Source: Albula goreensis | Lineage: Eukaryota > Chordata > Actinopteri > Albuliformes > Albulidae | DNA: 64,000 nt | Reading direction: 5' to 3' | Assembly (NCBI GenBank): GCA_022829145.1 | Contig: CM040764.1 | Coordinates: forward strand, 12,854,049 to 12,918,048 | Shown here: one piece after another, positions 49,413 to 60,733 of the stretch | Position numbering within the stretch: position 1 is the stretch's first letter | Layout of the letters: each line of letters opens with the position of its first letter | Position numbers and translations under genes: made by a program | Notes under the pieces: generated by a model | The model's database searches: none | What the model was told of the DNA's origin: nothing | The model's input: the letters and a program-made list of their open reading frames with translations, nothing else

Positions 49413-49964
49413 GACAGAAATAGAGAAAGAGAACACAGCTGACTGTGGAGGGGAGGGAGACTGAGATTTCACTTCAACAGAGGTGTAGCAACCTGCAAAA
49501 ACCAGCAAATCCTCCTAGAGATTTCCATTAAAACAGAGAGAGAGTCTTCCCAAATCTTCCCAAAATGGGACCGTGGGATACTAGGTCTAAATTTGCTGTT
49601 CTTGTTGCGGTCAGTCGTCATTGTCTATGATGCCATTGCGAGGTATTTTATTGTGTTTATGAATTGTGCAATTTACAGGCACCTGCGGATGCACAAACCG
49701 AGTACATGCTGACTTCATTATCCTCTTACCACATACATAAGCAATATGTAATTGGTGGTGTCTCTTCAGTGTGGAAAGAACTAGAGGCTCACTGTTACGT
49801 GAACTGGACGAGTGAATTGCATGTTCACAGCCAGCTCCTTCTGAGCCGATAGGAAAGAGTTGCTTTGGGAGACTAAACAGTTCAGCAGAGGTCGGGTGGG
49901 ATAATCCAGAAAAAAAGTTTTTACATATGTATTTCTTGCCAATTAAGTGTCTTGCATTTGAATT

Positions 49965-50012
49965 TGAGAGAGAGTGAAAGAGAGAGAGAGAGAGCGAGTG
50001 AGAGAGAGATAG
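49965..50012. repeat. GA-rich microsatellite
   Basis: GAGAGA runs with GTGAAAG and GCGAGTG breaks. Confidence 0.9.
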
Positions 50013-50282
50013 CAAAAGGGAACAGAATGAGCATGCTCACTGGTCACCTAGCCCAGCTCAGAGCGCAGGCGGCCAGTAGGTTTGTTGGAAGCTCCACTCT
50101 GGCTGAGCTGATAAGGGTGTCCATGGCTGCCATTGAGCCCAGGGATTTATATCACTGAGCCCCACATCCTGCAGGCTCCGACAGGCCTCCGGCTCCAGAG
50201 CCAGCCTCCGCCTCTGGCCAGGGAGAGAACGCTGCCCCCCCACCCCCCACCCACAACTCAGTCACATTCACTCATATTCAGA

Positions 50283-50880
50283 GGCGCTTTTATTATGGGA
50301 CACAAACTGAAGCAGTGCTGCCAAAGCAGTTAGTACACAGTATAAAATACACGGCCTGAAACTGAAGGAGGTATAACTGTGCTCGCCAATAAAATATATA
50401 TATATATGTATCATACTCTATCGCTCTTACGTTCTCCCTCTCACTCTGTCTCTTTCACATTCAGTTCAGTTCAATTACAGTTTTACTGGCAGGATGAGCC
50501 AAAGAAGTACTGCCAAAGCAGTATTATAAGCAATACTAAATACACAAAGTTAGCTACAGTGGAAGATTATGTAACATATAAACAGATAGATGGATAAACT
50601 TAACGGTGGTAAATCATTTTTAAAGTATAATGAATAATAAATCATTGCATCAGTAAATATTGAGTAAATATTGTGCCAGCAATGCTGTTCAGTCTCTTTC
50701 CATTACTGTCATGCAGAAGGTCGGCCTGTTTCTTAGACTGTAATATATAGCTACATATCTGGCCAGAGCTGGGGTATTTTTTCTCCACTAACCGAGTGTC
50801 TGACATCTTTTCAACATCAGTCCTGTTCTTATATTGTCTGGAAAAAGCTGTCTGTTCTTCCTTGGCCTCTTTCCTTAAAC
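50283..50880 (-). mobile_element. Probable LINE 3' end(s) in reverse orientation
   Basis: ATTCAGTTCAGTTCAATTAC at 50459 followed by AGTTTTACTGGCAGG and ACTGCCAAAGCAGTATTATA is the reverse image of an ATTGA-tailed LINE end. A second, shorter copy precedes it at about 50283-50360, sharing CTGCCAAAGCAGT and the AAATACAC word. The sequence to about 50880 (GTCGGCCTGTTTCTTAG, ATCTGGCCAGAGCTGGGG) looks like the rest of the element. No coding part was recognised. Confidence 0.5.
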
Positions 50881-51495
50881 ATCACAGGGTTTAAGGAAAG
50901 GATGAGAGGGAAGGTCACATCCTAGTCAGTCACACAAAGAAATTTTATAAACTGTTTATATAAATTCAACCTTCTCTCAGACAACACTTAAGAACTAATA
51001 CAGTGGTCATATATTTAGGTAACAAAATGTTCCATAGAAGGTATTAAAATAATATGTGACTGAAAATTAATGTAGTTTTTGTGCTCAGTGTATTCTCTGA
51101 GTAGTTCAGCGAAGGCTACACCTGTGCGAGCTCAGTGGAAATGGATAGGAAAGCAGAGCTAATGCCACTGTTGCTTTACAAATGAACAGATTAGGAGATT
51201 CTTTATCATGGCTGCCAATCAAAACATACTGGATAAACAAAGGCTTCGAAGGACGTAAGTTACCTCCTCTAGTGTGGTCAAGGGTATTGGCAAGTATGCC
51301 CACCCGCTAACCTCATTACCATTAATACATATGGGATTTGGAGTTACAGCATGCCCACCTCCTCAGGCAGTATACCCAGTAGCTCTTCAGAAGCCACTAC
51401 ACCACTGGTTACTTCAATTGACAGTCCGAATTCTGTCCCATGCTTGCCTTCTTATTTCCAAGTTTTGCCTGTTTCACTTATCCATGTGGTGGTTA
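50881..51495. other. Plain intronic sequence
   Basis: Contains a short inverted pair around TTAAGGAAAGG / CCTTTCCTTAA near 50867-50900. No exon or other repeat recognised. Confidence 0.5.
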
Positions 51496-51757
51496 CTAAG
51501 GCAGCCATCGCACGATGCAACTCCATTTCTGCTCCCTGCAACTGGCTTGTGTCTAGATTGCATCATGCAACATCCGCTGCAATTCCCCTGCAATTTTTTT
51601 TAAATACATGAAATGAATGTGGTTTGGAATTTGCATGTAGTTCAAATTGTTTAATGAGTTGCTTTTACACTGAAGTTGCATGTGGTGACATCACATCGCA
51701 GCTGGTTTGTGCAACAAAAATTGCGTGCAAGTTGCATCGTGCAGCACCAGCCTAAGG
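51496..51757. mobile_element. MITE-like element with long inverted termini
   Basis: The left end CTAAGGCAGCCATCGCACGA with TGCAACT mirrors the right end AGTTGCATCGTGCAGCACCA with GCCTAAG. Arms match over about 25 bp with few differences. Inside, GTTGCA / TGCAAC words recur (about ten times), giving a nested palindromic structure. No transposase. The target duplication could not be defined, so the superfamily is open (PIF/Harbinger-like is one guess). Confidence 0.6.
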
Positions 51758-52422
51758 TGGTATTCTGTTTAGGATGTGCCTTGGTTTTATGTTTTCAGCA
51801 ATAAACAGCAATTGGGTATCCTGCCAAGGACATATTTTCTTTTTAGGGTCTGATAGCATTCAGTTCTGTTTTGTGTTTTAGTGTTTATATCCCAATGGTC
51901 TGGATAAGAGTGCTTGAGGTGTTCTGGGTAATTTGGTTCGTCTCTAATTGAACGTGTTGTTGAAGTACTGTCCTGAAGCTGACTGATAGCGGTGTCGTGC
52001 TCACTTCCTTTCTCTCCTTGCCTTCCTCCCTCTCCTCACCCAGCGATGCAAACTCGGGACCAATGGGGTGTCTCCTACACGCTTCCCTTATTACCGCAGT
52101 GCAGCCTGCTTTATCCCGGAATCGGCTGGGCTGCACTATTAATGACACAAGTAATGACACATTTCCCTCTTTCTGTGTGCACAGTGAAATTCATTTCACC
52201 GCGTAGGTAGCTGAACCCAGCGTCAGCGGTGACCCAGCCCCACTGTGTCCCTCCCCTGCCCTCTCCTGCACACATGAAATGCCCTGTTACAGTAATAGGG
52301 GGCTGGGAAGGGACTTTCTGGAACAAACGCAGCAAACAGACAATTTCATTAGTCTGCTAACCCCAATTTCCCCTCCTATCTCTCCAATCTTATCTCCCGA
52401 GAACATGCTTGACTTAATTCAG
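51758..52422. other. Intronic sequence, nothing recognised
   Basis: The patch 52040-52230 is complex with some CpGs (CTTATTACCGCAGTGCAGCC, TATCCCGGAATCGGC). No exon or mobile element recognised. Confidence 0.45.
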
Positions 52423-52510
52423 TTGTGTGTGTGTGTGTAGGCGTGTGCCGTCACCACACATGCACACACACATTCACATGCATGCCCATGCGCTCTCACA
52501 TACACGTGTG
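52423..52510. repeat. TG then CA low-complexity tract
   Basis: A short TG run (52423-52438) followed by CA-rich sequence; self-complementary overall. Confidence 0.8.
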
Positions 52511-52959
52511 TATGTGCACAGAAAAGCAAACCTTTTTTACCTGCACACACAAATACATGACCAGGTGTCATTTGTCCCAGCTCTTTGACGAGTTTTGGGT
52601 GATTTGTAGCCATGCCACAGCAATTGCTGAGCCAGGATTGGTTACAGGTCACTTTGCTCTGGCCAGTAAGCAGCAGGCACTGTTTCCAGGGCGATGGCCC
52701 GTAATTTGTGGCATTCCCCCATGCAGAGTTGACATTTCTTTAATGGTTTATGGACCTCCAGAGTGACTGCCCCTCAGAGGTGCCATGATAACCTGTTAAT
52801 GAATCTCTTAAGCTTGCACTATTGAGTACACACACACACACACACATAGGCCCACCACCACCCCCAACCCTGACAGCAGCCATGTGGGAGTGGGCAGAGA
52901 GAAGAAGAGAGGCGGAATACGAGAGATAGAGAGGCAGTGAAGTGTGTCTTGGCAGAGGA

Positions 52960-53120
52960 GAGTGAGATCTGACCCAGTAGCAGTTTGAGGGAGGGGAGAG
53001 AGAGAAAGATCTAAATTAGCATCAGATTGAGGGAGAGGGAGAGACGGAGATGGAGAGGGAGAGACAAAAAGAGAAAGATCTAAATGAGCATCAAATTGAG
53101 GGAGAGGGACAGAGAGACAC
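52960..53120. repeat. Three-unit repeat in purine-rich sequence
   Basis: GATCT begins three related units at 52966, 53008 and 53077. The units share CAGTTTGAGGGAGG, CAGATTGAGGGAGAGG and CAAATTGAGGGAGAGG. The spacing (42 and 69 bp) differs because the G/A-rich spacer grew. Confidence 0.7.
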
Positions 53121-54615
53121 CTGGGGGTAGAGCTGTCTCTGCTTCTGCCTGAGGAGGCCTTTCTGGAATCACAATGTCTCACAATCCACCACAATCCCCC
53201 ACAGCACAACATGAGGGCCATAGTCACCACCCCCCAACCCCCGCCCCCCCCTCCTTGAGACACAGACATGTTCCTTCTCACAAACTACAACCAAGCTCTG
53301 CCTCATGTTCTCATGTTGGAACAAAGTTCACTCTCGTGTTAGAACATGTTCTTCCCCGGTTTAGGTCCATCCTCTCCCATATGTGTTGGAACTGTTTTCT
53401 CCACAAAAACCTTGAACTATGTCCCCTGTCACACACTACATTCGTGTCCTCTCTTGTTCTTGTTTGTTTTTTTGGAGGTTACCTTATTCTCTGATGAGCT
53501 TCCAACCAGTGAGAGAGAGAATGTATCCCAACTGCACAAGCATGAGTACACATTCGATTGAGTTTTTTTTTCAATTCCTTTAACCTACTTAAGCAGGACT
53601 TGGGTCAAATGGGATAAGAAAGTGGGCAATTTGCACCGTTAATAGGGGCTGTATGTTTATTCATGCATTCTTGCCTTTTGGATTGATCTGCAGTTTTCAG
53701 CAATATTGTTTGAAAGTTACAGAAAGAGTATTTCCATTAAATCTTCTTAATTTTCCTTTTCTTTTTTTCCCTTTTGGAAAGTAAATGTGTGGTTTTTTTC
53801 ACCAAGGATTCAGGCCAAGCACAGGAGGCGTAAGAGCTGAGCAGATCCATATGCATCGCAGAAAATTTTCAGCTGCTGCATTTCTACAGCCTGAGATTCT
53901 GACACCCACAGTGTTAAATTTGCTGTTTGAGATTTGCGTGCACTCAAAAACCTTCCTGTGCTTAGCATTATAATTATTCACTCTCTGGCTGTCTCTCCAA
54001 GCCACTGTTATACAAGGACAAGATAGACTTTGTCGTTGAGAAAATTTGCCATACACACAGAGCTATACAGTGCGCAAAACAAACAGTACACACTGGCCAT
54101 GTTGTACACTGCAGCATACGCTATATATAGGCCTCTGATCTCACTTTCCAGTGTTAAAGTCTCAGAATGGTATGGCGAGAAATACATGATAGGTTTGTTT
54201 CCTCTATGTACACTAGGAAGGCTATGTACACCTTAGTAAAGCCCTATGTTCTAGCCAATGATAGCTTTACCCTGGTGATGAACCTGTGCTTTTCCTGGTA
54301 TATAAGCCAGATATATCATTAGCTTCCACTCCCTTGCATTTTGGGTAGAACCTGAGATTTACAGATCTTTGCAAAGTGTTGAGAGGGCTTCACCACACTG
54401 GCACACAGCAGAGGCTGAACATCTTAAAATAGTCAGCCAGAAGAGAAAAAGAGAGTTGTGTGGTGTTTATCTCTGATCCGAGTGAGAGAAATAGAGGGGG
54501 AGGGGGACAATGGAAGACAGACAGTCTCACAGTTCTTCGTTCCTCCTCATATGCCACTTATCCTGAAACCCAGTTCATAAAATAGGCCCTGCTGAGGTTC
54601 CATGCAGGTCCAAGG
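53121..54615. other. Plain intronic sequence
   Basis: Contains C-runs near 53229-53252 and T-runs. No exon, mobile element or strong regulatory match. Confidence 0.5.
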
Positions 54616-54700
54616 CACGAAGGGGTCAGCCAATCAGTGGGGGAGTCAGGAGGGGGTCAGCCAATCGGCCAGGGAGGCAGGAAGAGGTCAGCCAATCAGC
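54616..54700 (+). promoter_or_regulatory. Three CCAAT boxes at exact 31-bp spacing
   Basis: GGTCAGCCAATC occurs three times. The CCAAT cores start at 54630, 54661 and 54692, exactly 31 bp apart, about three turns of the helix. Two of them read CCAATCAG, the NF-Y consensus, and one CCAATCGG. The unit is a small 31-bp tandem repeat, so the spacing follows from duplication, but the result is a phased NF-Y-type array. Function is inferred. Confidence 0.6.
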
Positions 54701-55300
54701 ATGGGCTGACCGAGCACAGTGCTGGACCACTCCCCTGTGCTCCAGAGATTCTGCTCAGCGGATATTAATGGGCGTATTGATTATTCTGAGTGCAACTGAA
54801 ATTGAACCAAGCAGGGAATCGTTTGAAAAGCAGTAACTTCACCATGTCCTGGAACAAGACACATTCACTGGTACCAAACCAAGAGTAACGATGGAAACGA
54901 AGGCGATTTAGAGATAAAGACCCTGCCCCCAAAGAACGTGACTCACGGACAATATTTCAGAGTCTGCGCCCAGCACCGGGCCTTGGGCTGCTTTGCTTCA
55001 TGCGACTCCTGCAAGAAATGCAGGGGTTTAAGAGATTAAAAACTAGCTGACTATTTCCATTAGATTTCTTCCCCCTCCCTCCTCTTCCTCCTCCCTCTCC
55101 TGTTTTTTTCTCTTCTTCTACCCCTGTTCCCCAGGGCTTCTCATATCTCAAACATGGTTTCTCATTTTTAAAATAAAAATCAATAAAAAAGAAACCAGGA
55201 GAAGGGGAATCACCGGCGCTGTGGCGACCGGCGGGCAAAAGCCAGCATGCTCCCTCGACCAGGGTCACATGCTTGCCAGCACGTCTCTGACACACAGAGG
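54701..55300. other. Intronic sequence with short purine/pyrimidine patches
   Basis: No exon or mobile element recognised. A C/T-rich patch lies at 55070-55115. The complex patch 54740-54820 may be regulatory. Confidence 0.45.
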
Positions 55301-55356
55301 CAGGGGCGGGGGTGAGGCGGGGGCGGGGGCAGGGGCGGGGGCGGGGGCGGAGGGGA
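55301..55356 (+). repeat. (GGGGCG)n G-rich tract
   Basis: Seven or more G-runs of 4-5 in units GGGGCG and GGGGGC. It meets the rule for G-quadruplex formation and is also a run of SP1/KLF-type GC boxes. It is C-rich in the CELF pre-mRNA. Confidence 0.88.
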
Positions 55357-56654
55357 GAAGAGGTGCAAGGCTTTGGGGAGCACACTCTGTGTGACAGGCA
55401 TGCTGAATTGGAAACGTCATTCATATCACATCTTGGATTTTTTTTTTCTGTTTTTTTCTCGCAAGAGATTTTTGAACGTGCTTGAAACCCCAGCGTGGGG
55501 AGAAAGTGTCAGCGTAGCAGAATGAAGAACGGCCCCATGGGTACGATTTCAGCGTTCAGTGCTGTTTGTACTTCCACACTGTTAATTCATGTATAGCTCC
55601 CGTTCAGCTTCCTGTTAATTAGCAAATAGGATTAGGTTACTTTGTGACTTTGTGTCTGTGTGTGTGTGTGTGTGTGTGTGCTGAAAAATGTAATGTTGCA
55701 ATTAAAAAGTAAAATAGGCAACCTAAATATAGATACATATTACACAGTCAAGTGTTGTATGCACGTGAAGTTTTCAATATGGAACCCAGCATCTGTGAAG
55801 ATCTACTCCAGAACTAAAAGGCTATGATGTCAGATGGTCTTTCAGGTTTAAATAGATAATGAAGGCACTTGGGACAATTATAGGTAGTTACAGGGAGTTT
55901 GCACGGGTCTAACTCCAGTAGGTCTGATGTGTATTTCCTGCACCTGGCATCATTAAAAACACTAGTGATGGTAAGATGAAGTTTTATGAACCCTAAAATG
56001 GATGGAATCCAATCACAGAGCCAATAGAAAGTTGGTTGACTCTGTTGACGCGGGGCTGTGAAGCCCTACAATGACTGCAGTGTCTGCACTATTTTGTGAT
56101 CTGCTTCCAGTCAGCAGCCAGTTTAGGCCTGGGCAATGAAAGTATGTGGACTCTTTACCCAGTCCATTCCTTAACGATAACATCATTAACTGGACCGGGC
56201 ATTTGGCAGTTTGGAGAGTGCGCGACATATTCTGACATAATTAAGGAAATGATCAGTCTTGAGGAGGCTTCATTTTTATGCTTTTAACTTTGTGAGTGCA
56301 GGGGAATGGGGGTGACCACGGACAAATACCCTGTAAGTCTCAGTCACTTCTGAAAAAACTGAAAAAAAAAAAAACTCGGAATTACCAAGGGGTTTGGTGT
56401 AGGTATAATTCTTCAGCCATTATTCAGCTATTCAGAGCTTTTTTCTTTGTTAAAAAAAAAAAAAGCTTGCAAGCAAATATTATTTGATTGTTCCGCTGGG
56501 ATGGCAGTAAGGGCAGGAGGGAGCCAGCTCAGACAGCTTAGAATTTCCACTGGAGGAGACCAGACAGCAACCAGTGTCACTAACATGGCAGGCAAAGCTG
56601 CTGGTTCCAGGAAAGAGTTGTCATGGGGACTGGAGTGCCTGTAAAGGGCCCTGG
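55357..56654. other. Plain intronic sequence
   Basis: A TG run lies at 55658-55680. A-runs occur at 56361-56373 and 56451-56464. No exon or mobile element recognised. Confidence 0.5.
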
Positions 56655-56690
56655 TGTGTGTGTGTGTGTGTGTGTGTGTGGGGGGGTGAT
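56655..56690. repeat. (TG)n microsatellite ending in G-run
   Basis: A TG run of about 13 units passes into seven Gs. Confidence 0.93.
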
Positions 56691-56930
56691 GTGTTTTCAT
56701 ATCAAGGACGCAGTCTGTTGCATTAAAACTGCATGTTTGTCGAGCTCTGCACCAAGCGAGCCGACAGTCTTTGATTTCCAGGGGACGCAGGGCTACATCT
56801 AATTCACAGCTGATGAGAGTGGCAGCCGAACGTCGCAAGGCAAGCCTTGCAGAGATGCTAACACAAACAGCTGATTGGTACCATGAGAGGAGCAGCTTGG
56901 ATGTGGCTGTTTGTGTGTTTGTGTGTGCGC

Positions 56931-56968
<38 letters not shown>
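56931..56968. repeat. (TG)n microsatellite
   Basis: A TG run of about 18 units; (CA)n in the pre-mRNA. Confidence 0.95.
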
Positions 56969-56971
<3 letters not shown>

Positions 56972-57477
56972 GGCCGGGGGGAGAGAGGTTATTGAGGACA
57001 CAACAGACCCACCTCTGTTTCTGCTAGTGCTTCCCGCTTTTGTCTCTGATTCACATTCATTAATCATTAATGTTCTAAACGTGGACCCCACGCCTCCACT
57101 TTTCCTATTTTTGAGTTTGACATGTAAATAAAAACTCTGCATCAGCACTTGTGTACTGAGCACATTTCACAACATATCAAACCACCATGTTACTAAAACT
57201 TGTCTTATGTGATGCAATGTTTTTCAAATTTTCTTGAAAAGCTGTCCTTTTGGAAATACAATGTTTTAAATAGAGCACCAATGAGATTTGTTTTTCGCAT
57301 GGCTACGCATATTCTAGCATATTAAAATAGCTCTCTTTTTAAAATCTGACACATAAAAAATAAACTAACACTCAGAAAATATGAATCCAGTTATTAGAGA
57401 CTACAAAACATGCAACACAACTAATGCTTTAAAGTCTTCATATTGTTTTTGGACATCTGGTACCTTGTTGGATTGGG

Positions 57478-57640
57478 AATTGGGCTAGTGACTGAGATTT
57501 CTGGTTTGATTTGCAGGTAGGACGCTGTAGTCTAAAGCAAGAAACCTAACCTGGTTACGTTAGTTTTCAACTGTATAAATTAAATGAACATGTCAGGCCC
57601 TGAAGGTGGTCTGGATAATGGCCTGTGCTAATTGGCTAAA
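57478..57640 (+). mobile_element. Decayed tRNA-derived SINE
   Basis: GGCTAGTGACTGAGATTTCT, then a B-box-like GGTTTGATTTGCAGG, then AGTTTTCAACTGTATAAATT and a tail remnant GTGGTCTGGATAATGGCC follow the same order as the copy at 31755-31955. It is heavily diverged and its tail is partial. Confidence 0.6.
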
Positions 57641-57799
57641 TAGAATATGTTTTCAATGACATTTATCCACTCAGTTTTCCTGAAAACTGTGGCAAGCTTC
57701 AACATAATGGCCAGGCACTGGTGCTATCTGTCGCTCTCCTAGTAAAGCTTTCACGCACTCACTCACAAACATGGTCTCTATATACATTTTTTTAATCTG

Positions 57800-58260
57800 G
57801 CCCGTAAGTGATTTGGCTCTGTCAGGTACACGTAATGAACGACAGGTCCTTTAAATTCACGACCGTCACTTAGCATCCCGTTGCTCATAGTATGGAGAAG
57901 AGAGAGAAAGAAATGACAGCAGCGAGTACAGGCTGTCAGGCCAGATGCGGGGAACGGAAATGTGGTAATTTGGAATAATTCGGTTACTTGGTGACGCCCG
58001 TCTCACCCGGCCGTCTGTCCGATGGAATAAATGAGGTCAGTGGCTTGTGATCGACAACTTTCATTTATATGTAAATGATGCTGTCGCTATCGCCCTCTCT
58101 GCCGCTGCTGCCACCTCTACTGCTCCGCCCACTCAGACTCCAGCCTGCATCTCCCTGCCTCTCCTCCCCTAAAACCCTCCCTCTCTCTGGGGCCACTCAT
58201 AACTCAAATGCCAGGCTGCGGCCTGCCCAGCAGCAGCGGGTCTAGTATATTGCCTCTCAC
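57800..58260. promoter_or_regulatory. Candidate conserved non-coding element
   Basis: Complex sequence with retained CpGs (GTGACGCCCGTC, CCCGGCCGTCTGTCCG, GTGATCGACAAC, GCTGTCGCTATCGCC) and an octamer-like ATATGTAAATGATG at 58067-58080. A short run of GCCGCTGCTGCC follows. No coding frame of known type. It is the strongest-looking regulatory candidate in the upstream intron by eye. Confidence 0.42.
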
Positions 58261-58944
58261 ATTCTGGAACCGGAGAGTATTGCTTTCCCAAATCGACAAA
58301 ACTATTTTTCTTTGTTTGTGGTTAGTAATGAGACATATAGTTGCTGAAGTCCAAAACCTTAAAATCCTGTGAACTATAATTTTTCACCAAATAAGATCAT
58401 AAAATGACAATTATCATATTGTGGGCAATGAGTTTTAGGCAAAACACAGAGTGAGAATAGGCTAATTTAAATTTTTTACAATACATTATACTTATTGTGA
58501 ATTTCAAGTGTATAGTCTCATAAAGGGGTTTATTAAATGATACGGTGTCTTCTGCAAAACTGTTCTGTTGTATTAATTTTGTAAAAACTTTTAACTACTT
58601 TTCCACATCAAGGAAATATATGGGTTATGTGCCCATTCACATCCAGCATATCAATAAATTATGTGGATAAGAAAGTATAATTCAGCATTTCAAGCCCTAA
58701 AATATTTGTGATTTAAGTTCTGTAAATAATGAATGATTCCATCTGCTATATAGCTGGGTCATTGCCAAACAAGGGGAGGGAGCTCTTAGTGGTAAATATG
58801 TAGGGAAAATTTAACTGCTAGATGTTGCATGAATGTTAACCATCCCCTGTAATAGGGAAAAATGTCTCTCTTAGTCAATGAAAGGAACAACATGCAACTT
58901 TGGGTAGCATGTACATATATTGTTTTGCGCTCTCGCTCTCTCTC
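58261..58944. other. Plain AT-rich intronic sequence
   Basis: No exon, mobile element or repeat recognised. Confidence 0.55.
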
Positions 58945-58975
<31 letters not shown>

Positions 58976-58978
58976 TTT
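58945..58978. repeat. (TTTA)8 microsatellite
   Basis: A clean tetranucleotide run preceded by a short CTCT run. Confidence 0.95.
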
Positions 58979-59133
58979 TGTCATTTTTCTTTTTTCTGTG
59001 TTGTTTATTTTCTCTGATGTGTGAGGATGAGTGTAGGTCCTCTCTGGTGGCTAGGTTCTTTTAATTTGCTGCAGTTTCTTTATAGCAGGGTGTTTATAAG
59101 GGCTAGTTGGGATGTACAATAAAGGGATTTTAG

Positions 59134-59135
<2 letters not shown>

Positions 59136-59180
<45 letters not shown>
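59136..59180. repeat. (CT)22 microsatellite
   Basis: A pure CT run; (AG)n in the pre-mRNA. Confidence 0.97.
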
Positions 59181-59182
<2 letters not shown>

Positions 59183-59517
59183 CCCTATCTCATTTTCCTC
59201 TTACCCTTCTCCAAACAAAAGTAACTGATCTGTCTTGTTGGGTTTGACCTGGGATTACATTGGCCATGTTGGTCCCTACAAAATAGCATTTAAACAAAGA
59301 GGAATTGTGGGAGATCCTGAGTGGATTGTCCTGTTAAGGCACTGCTGCATGAATGCTTTTGAGTCTGTTGGTGGCCTGTTGTCCGCCAGGCAATACCATT
59401 GCCCATGATGTGAGAGAAAGGGTCTCAAAATGCAAGAGATCGATTGAAATACATCATAGGACTTTTTGATATTCATGCCGGACGAGTGGCAGTTGAGGTC
59501 AAAGTGTTGCCTGTGTG

Positions 59518-59715
59518 ATCAGATGGTTAAAGAGCTGGGACCGTAACCAGAGGGCCCAGGTCCCAGGTGAGTTATTTCACACTTGAGCAAGGCTTGGGAC
59601 CTGAATTGCTTTAGTAAATATACGACTCTATAAATAAACAACGTGTAAAAAAACATGTCAGCTGCGCAGGCAGATGTAAGTGTGTGCGTCTGCTAAGCAA
59701 ATAAACAGTGCAAAT
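59518..59715 (+). mobile_element. tRNA-derived SINE
   Basis: GATGGTTAAAGAGCTGGGAC is the A-box region and GGTCCCAGGTGAG follows in the B-box position. The body has CACTTGAGCAAGGCTTGGGA and CTGAATTGCTTTAGTAAATA. The tail ATGTAAGTGTGTGCGTCTGC with TAAGCAAATAAAC is a worn copy of the fish SINE tail. It is the same family as 31755-31955. Confidence 0.75.
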
Positions 59716-59929
59716 AATCCTTTTCTCCATCATATTTTTCATTTATAGTCTCTTCGCTGTTTACCTGTCTCTCAACTCCCAGCTCAGAGGCAATAAAGGT
59801 GTGCTAAACAAAGACTTGGGATGATGAATTGGATTTGGAAACAAACTAGCTGTGTGTGTTTGTAAGATCCTTCCCTGCCGCGCATGGGAAACTCCCGCTC
59901 TGGAGTTTTTATTATGCTCTTTCTGTGTC

Positions 59930-60290
59930 CTCTTAATCCACGACATTAAGGTTTATGGTCTCATCCAGTAAACAAGAAGGTGCTTCATGATTATTTTAAA
60001 TCCCAAAGAGCGGCGCTGGCGTTAGCGTCAGGCATGGAGTAAGCACCTGACACTATTTATCTTAAGAGTGACCTGTCCCAGGTCATGACGACTGGTTTAA
60101 TTAAACCTGTAAAATTCAAAGCCTGTTTCTCCAGCCTGTGTCCATAGCACAAAAGGTTTAAGCAAATTAAAAATCTAATGATAGTAATTCCGCTGTGTGG
60201 CCACCATAAGTTGATCAGAGAGCCCTCCTCTCTGTTCCCCTGCAACATGTCTGCCACAGCTGGCGGCAGCACTTGATTCCTTCCTCATTT
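59930..60290. promoter_or_regulatory. Candidate conserved non-coding element
   Basis: Complex sequence with AGAGCGGCGCTGGCGTTAGC, CACTATTTATCTTAAGAG, GACTGGTTTAATTAAACC (near-palindromic around TTTAATTAAA) and GCAAATTAAAAATCTAATG. No repeats and no coding frame of known type. Regulatory role is inferred. Confidence 0.4.
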
Positions 60291-60559
60291 GTGGAAAAAC
60301 ATAAAATGTTTGTTTTTCAGTTTCGTCTCAATGAAAGCAGGTTAACTATTCTTTGCTGAAGCAGCAGTGAGCACCATGTTTGGAAAGTACCATCGCCAAT
60401 GTAATAGGACATGGTATATACTACGGGCAGAAGCCCTTTGTCCAAGTTGGTGTACAAAGGTTACTTTTGACACATAGTGCCAGGAAAGGTGTTTTGGATT
60501 TTCTCTTCCTCTCTGGCAGCTCTCAGAGCTCCCTGATGTCTGCTGAAGTCTGGGAGGTC

Positions 60560-60580
60560 TTCAGGACCACGGAGAGCAGC
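60560..60580 (+). promoter_or_regulatory. RE1/NRSF (REST)-like silencer site
   Basis: The site reads TTCAGGACC-AC-GGAGAGC followed by AGC. Against the RE1 consensus NTYAGMRCCNNRGMSAG it differs at one position (G for M). REST represses neural genes outside the nervous system, and CELF4/5/6 are mostly neural, so the site fits its host gene. Binding is not shown. The 117-aa plus frame around it (60380-60733) has no family resemblance. Confidence 0.5.
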
Positions 60581-60733
60581 AAGCTCACACACGAGCTGAA
60601 GGCTGATTTGCAGTCGGCCCAGGTGTTTCTAAACGCCTTTTGTGAGACCCATTATGAAAGCACAGGCCCTTTCAAAGACCTGGTCAGGATTAATGTGTGT
60701 GTGTCACATTTTTATGATATATTTATAGGTTGA

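Noticed and set aside
55900-56030. Word CACTAGTGATGGTAAGATGA resembling a fish repeat terminus
   Set aside because: No matching second end or target duplication found.
60380-60733. 117-aa plus-strand frame
   Set aside because: Composition is protein-like but no family is recognised. The DNA is better explained as a regulatory patch with the RE1-like site.
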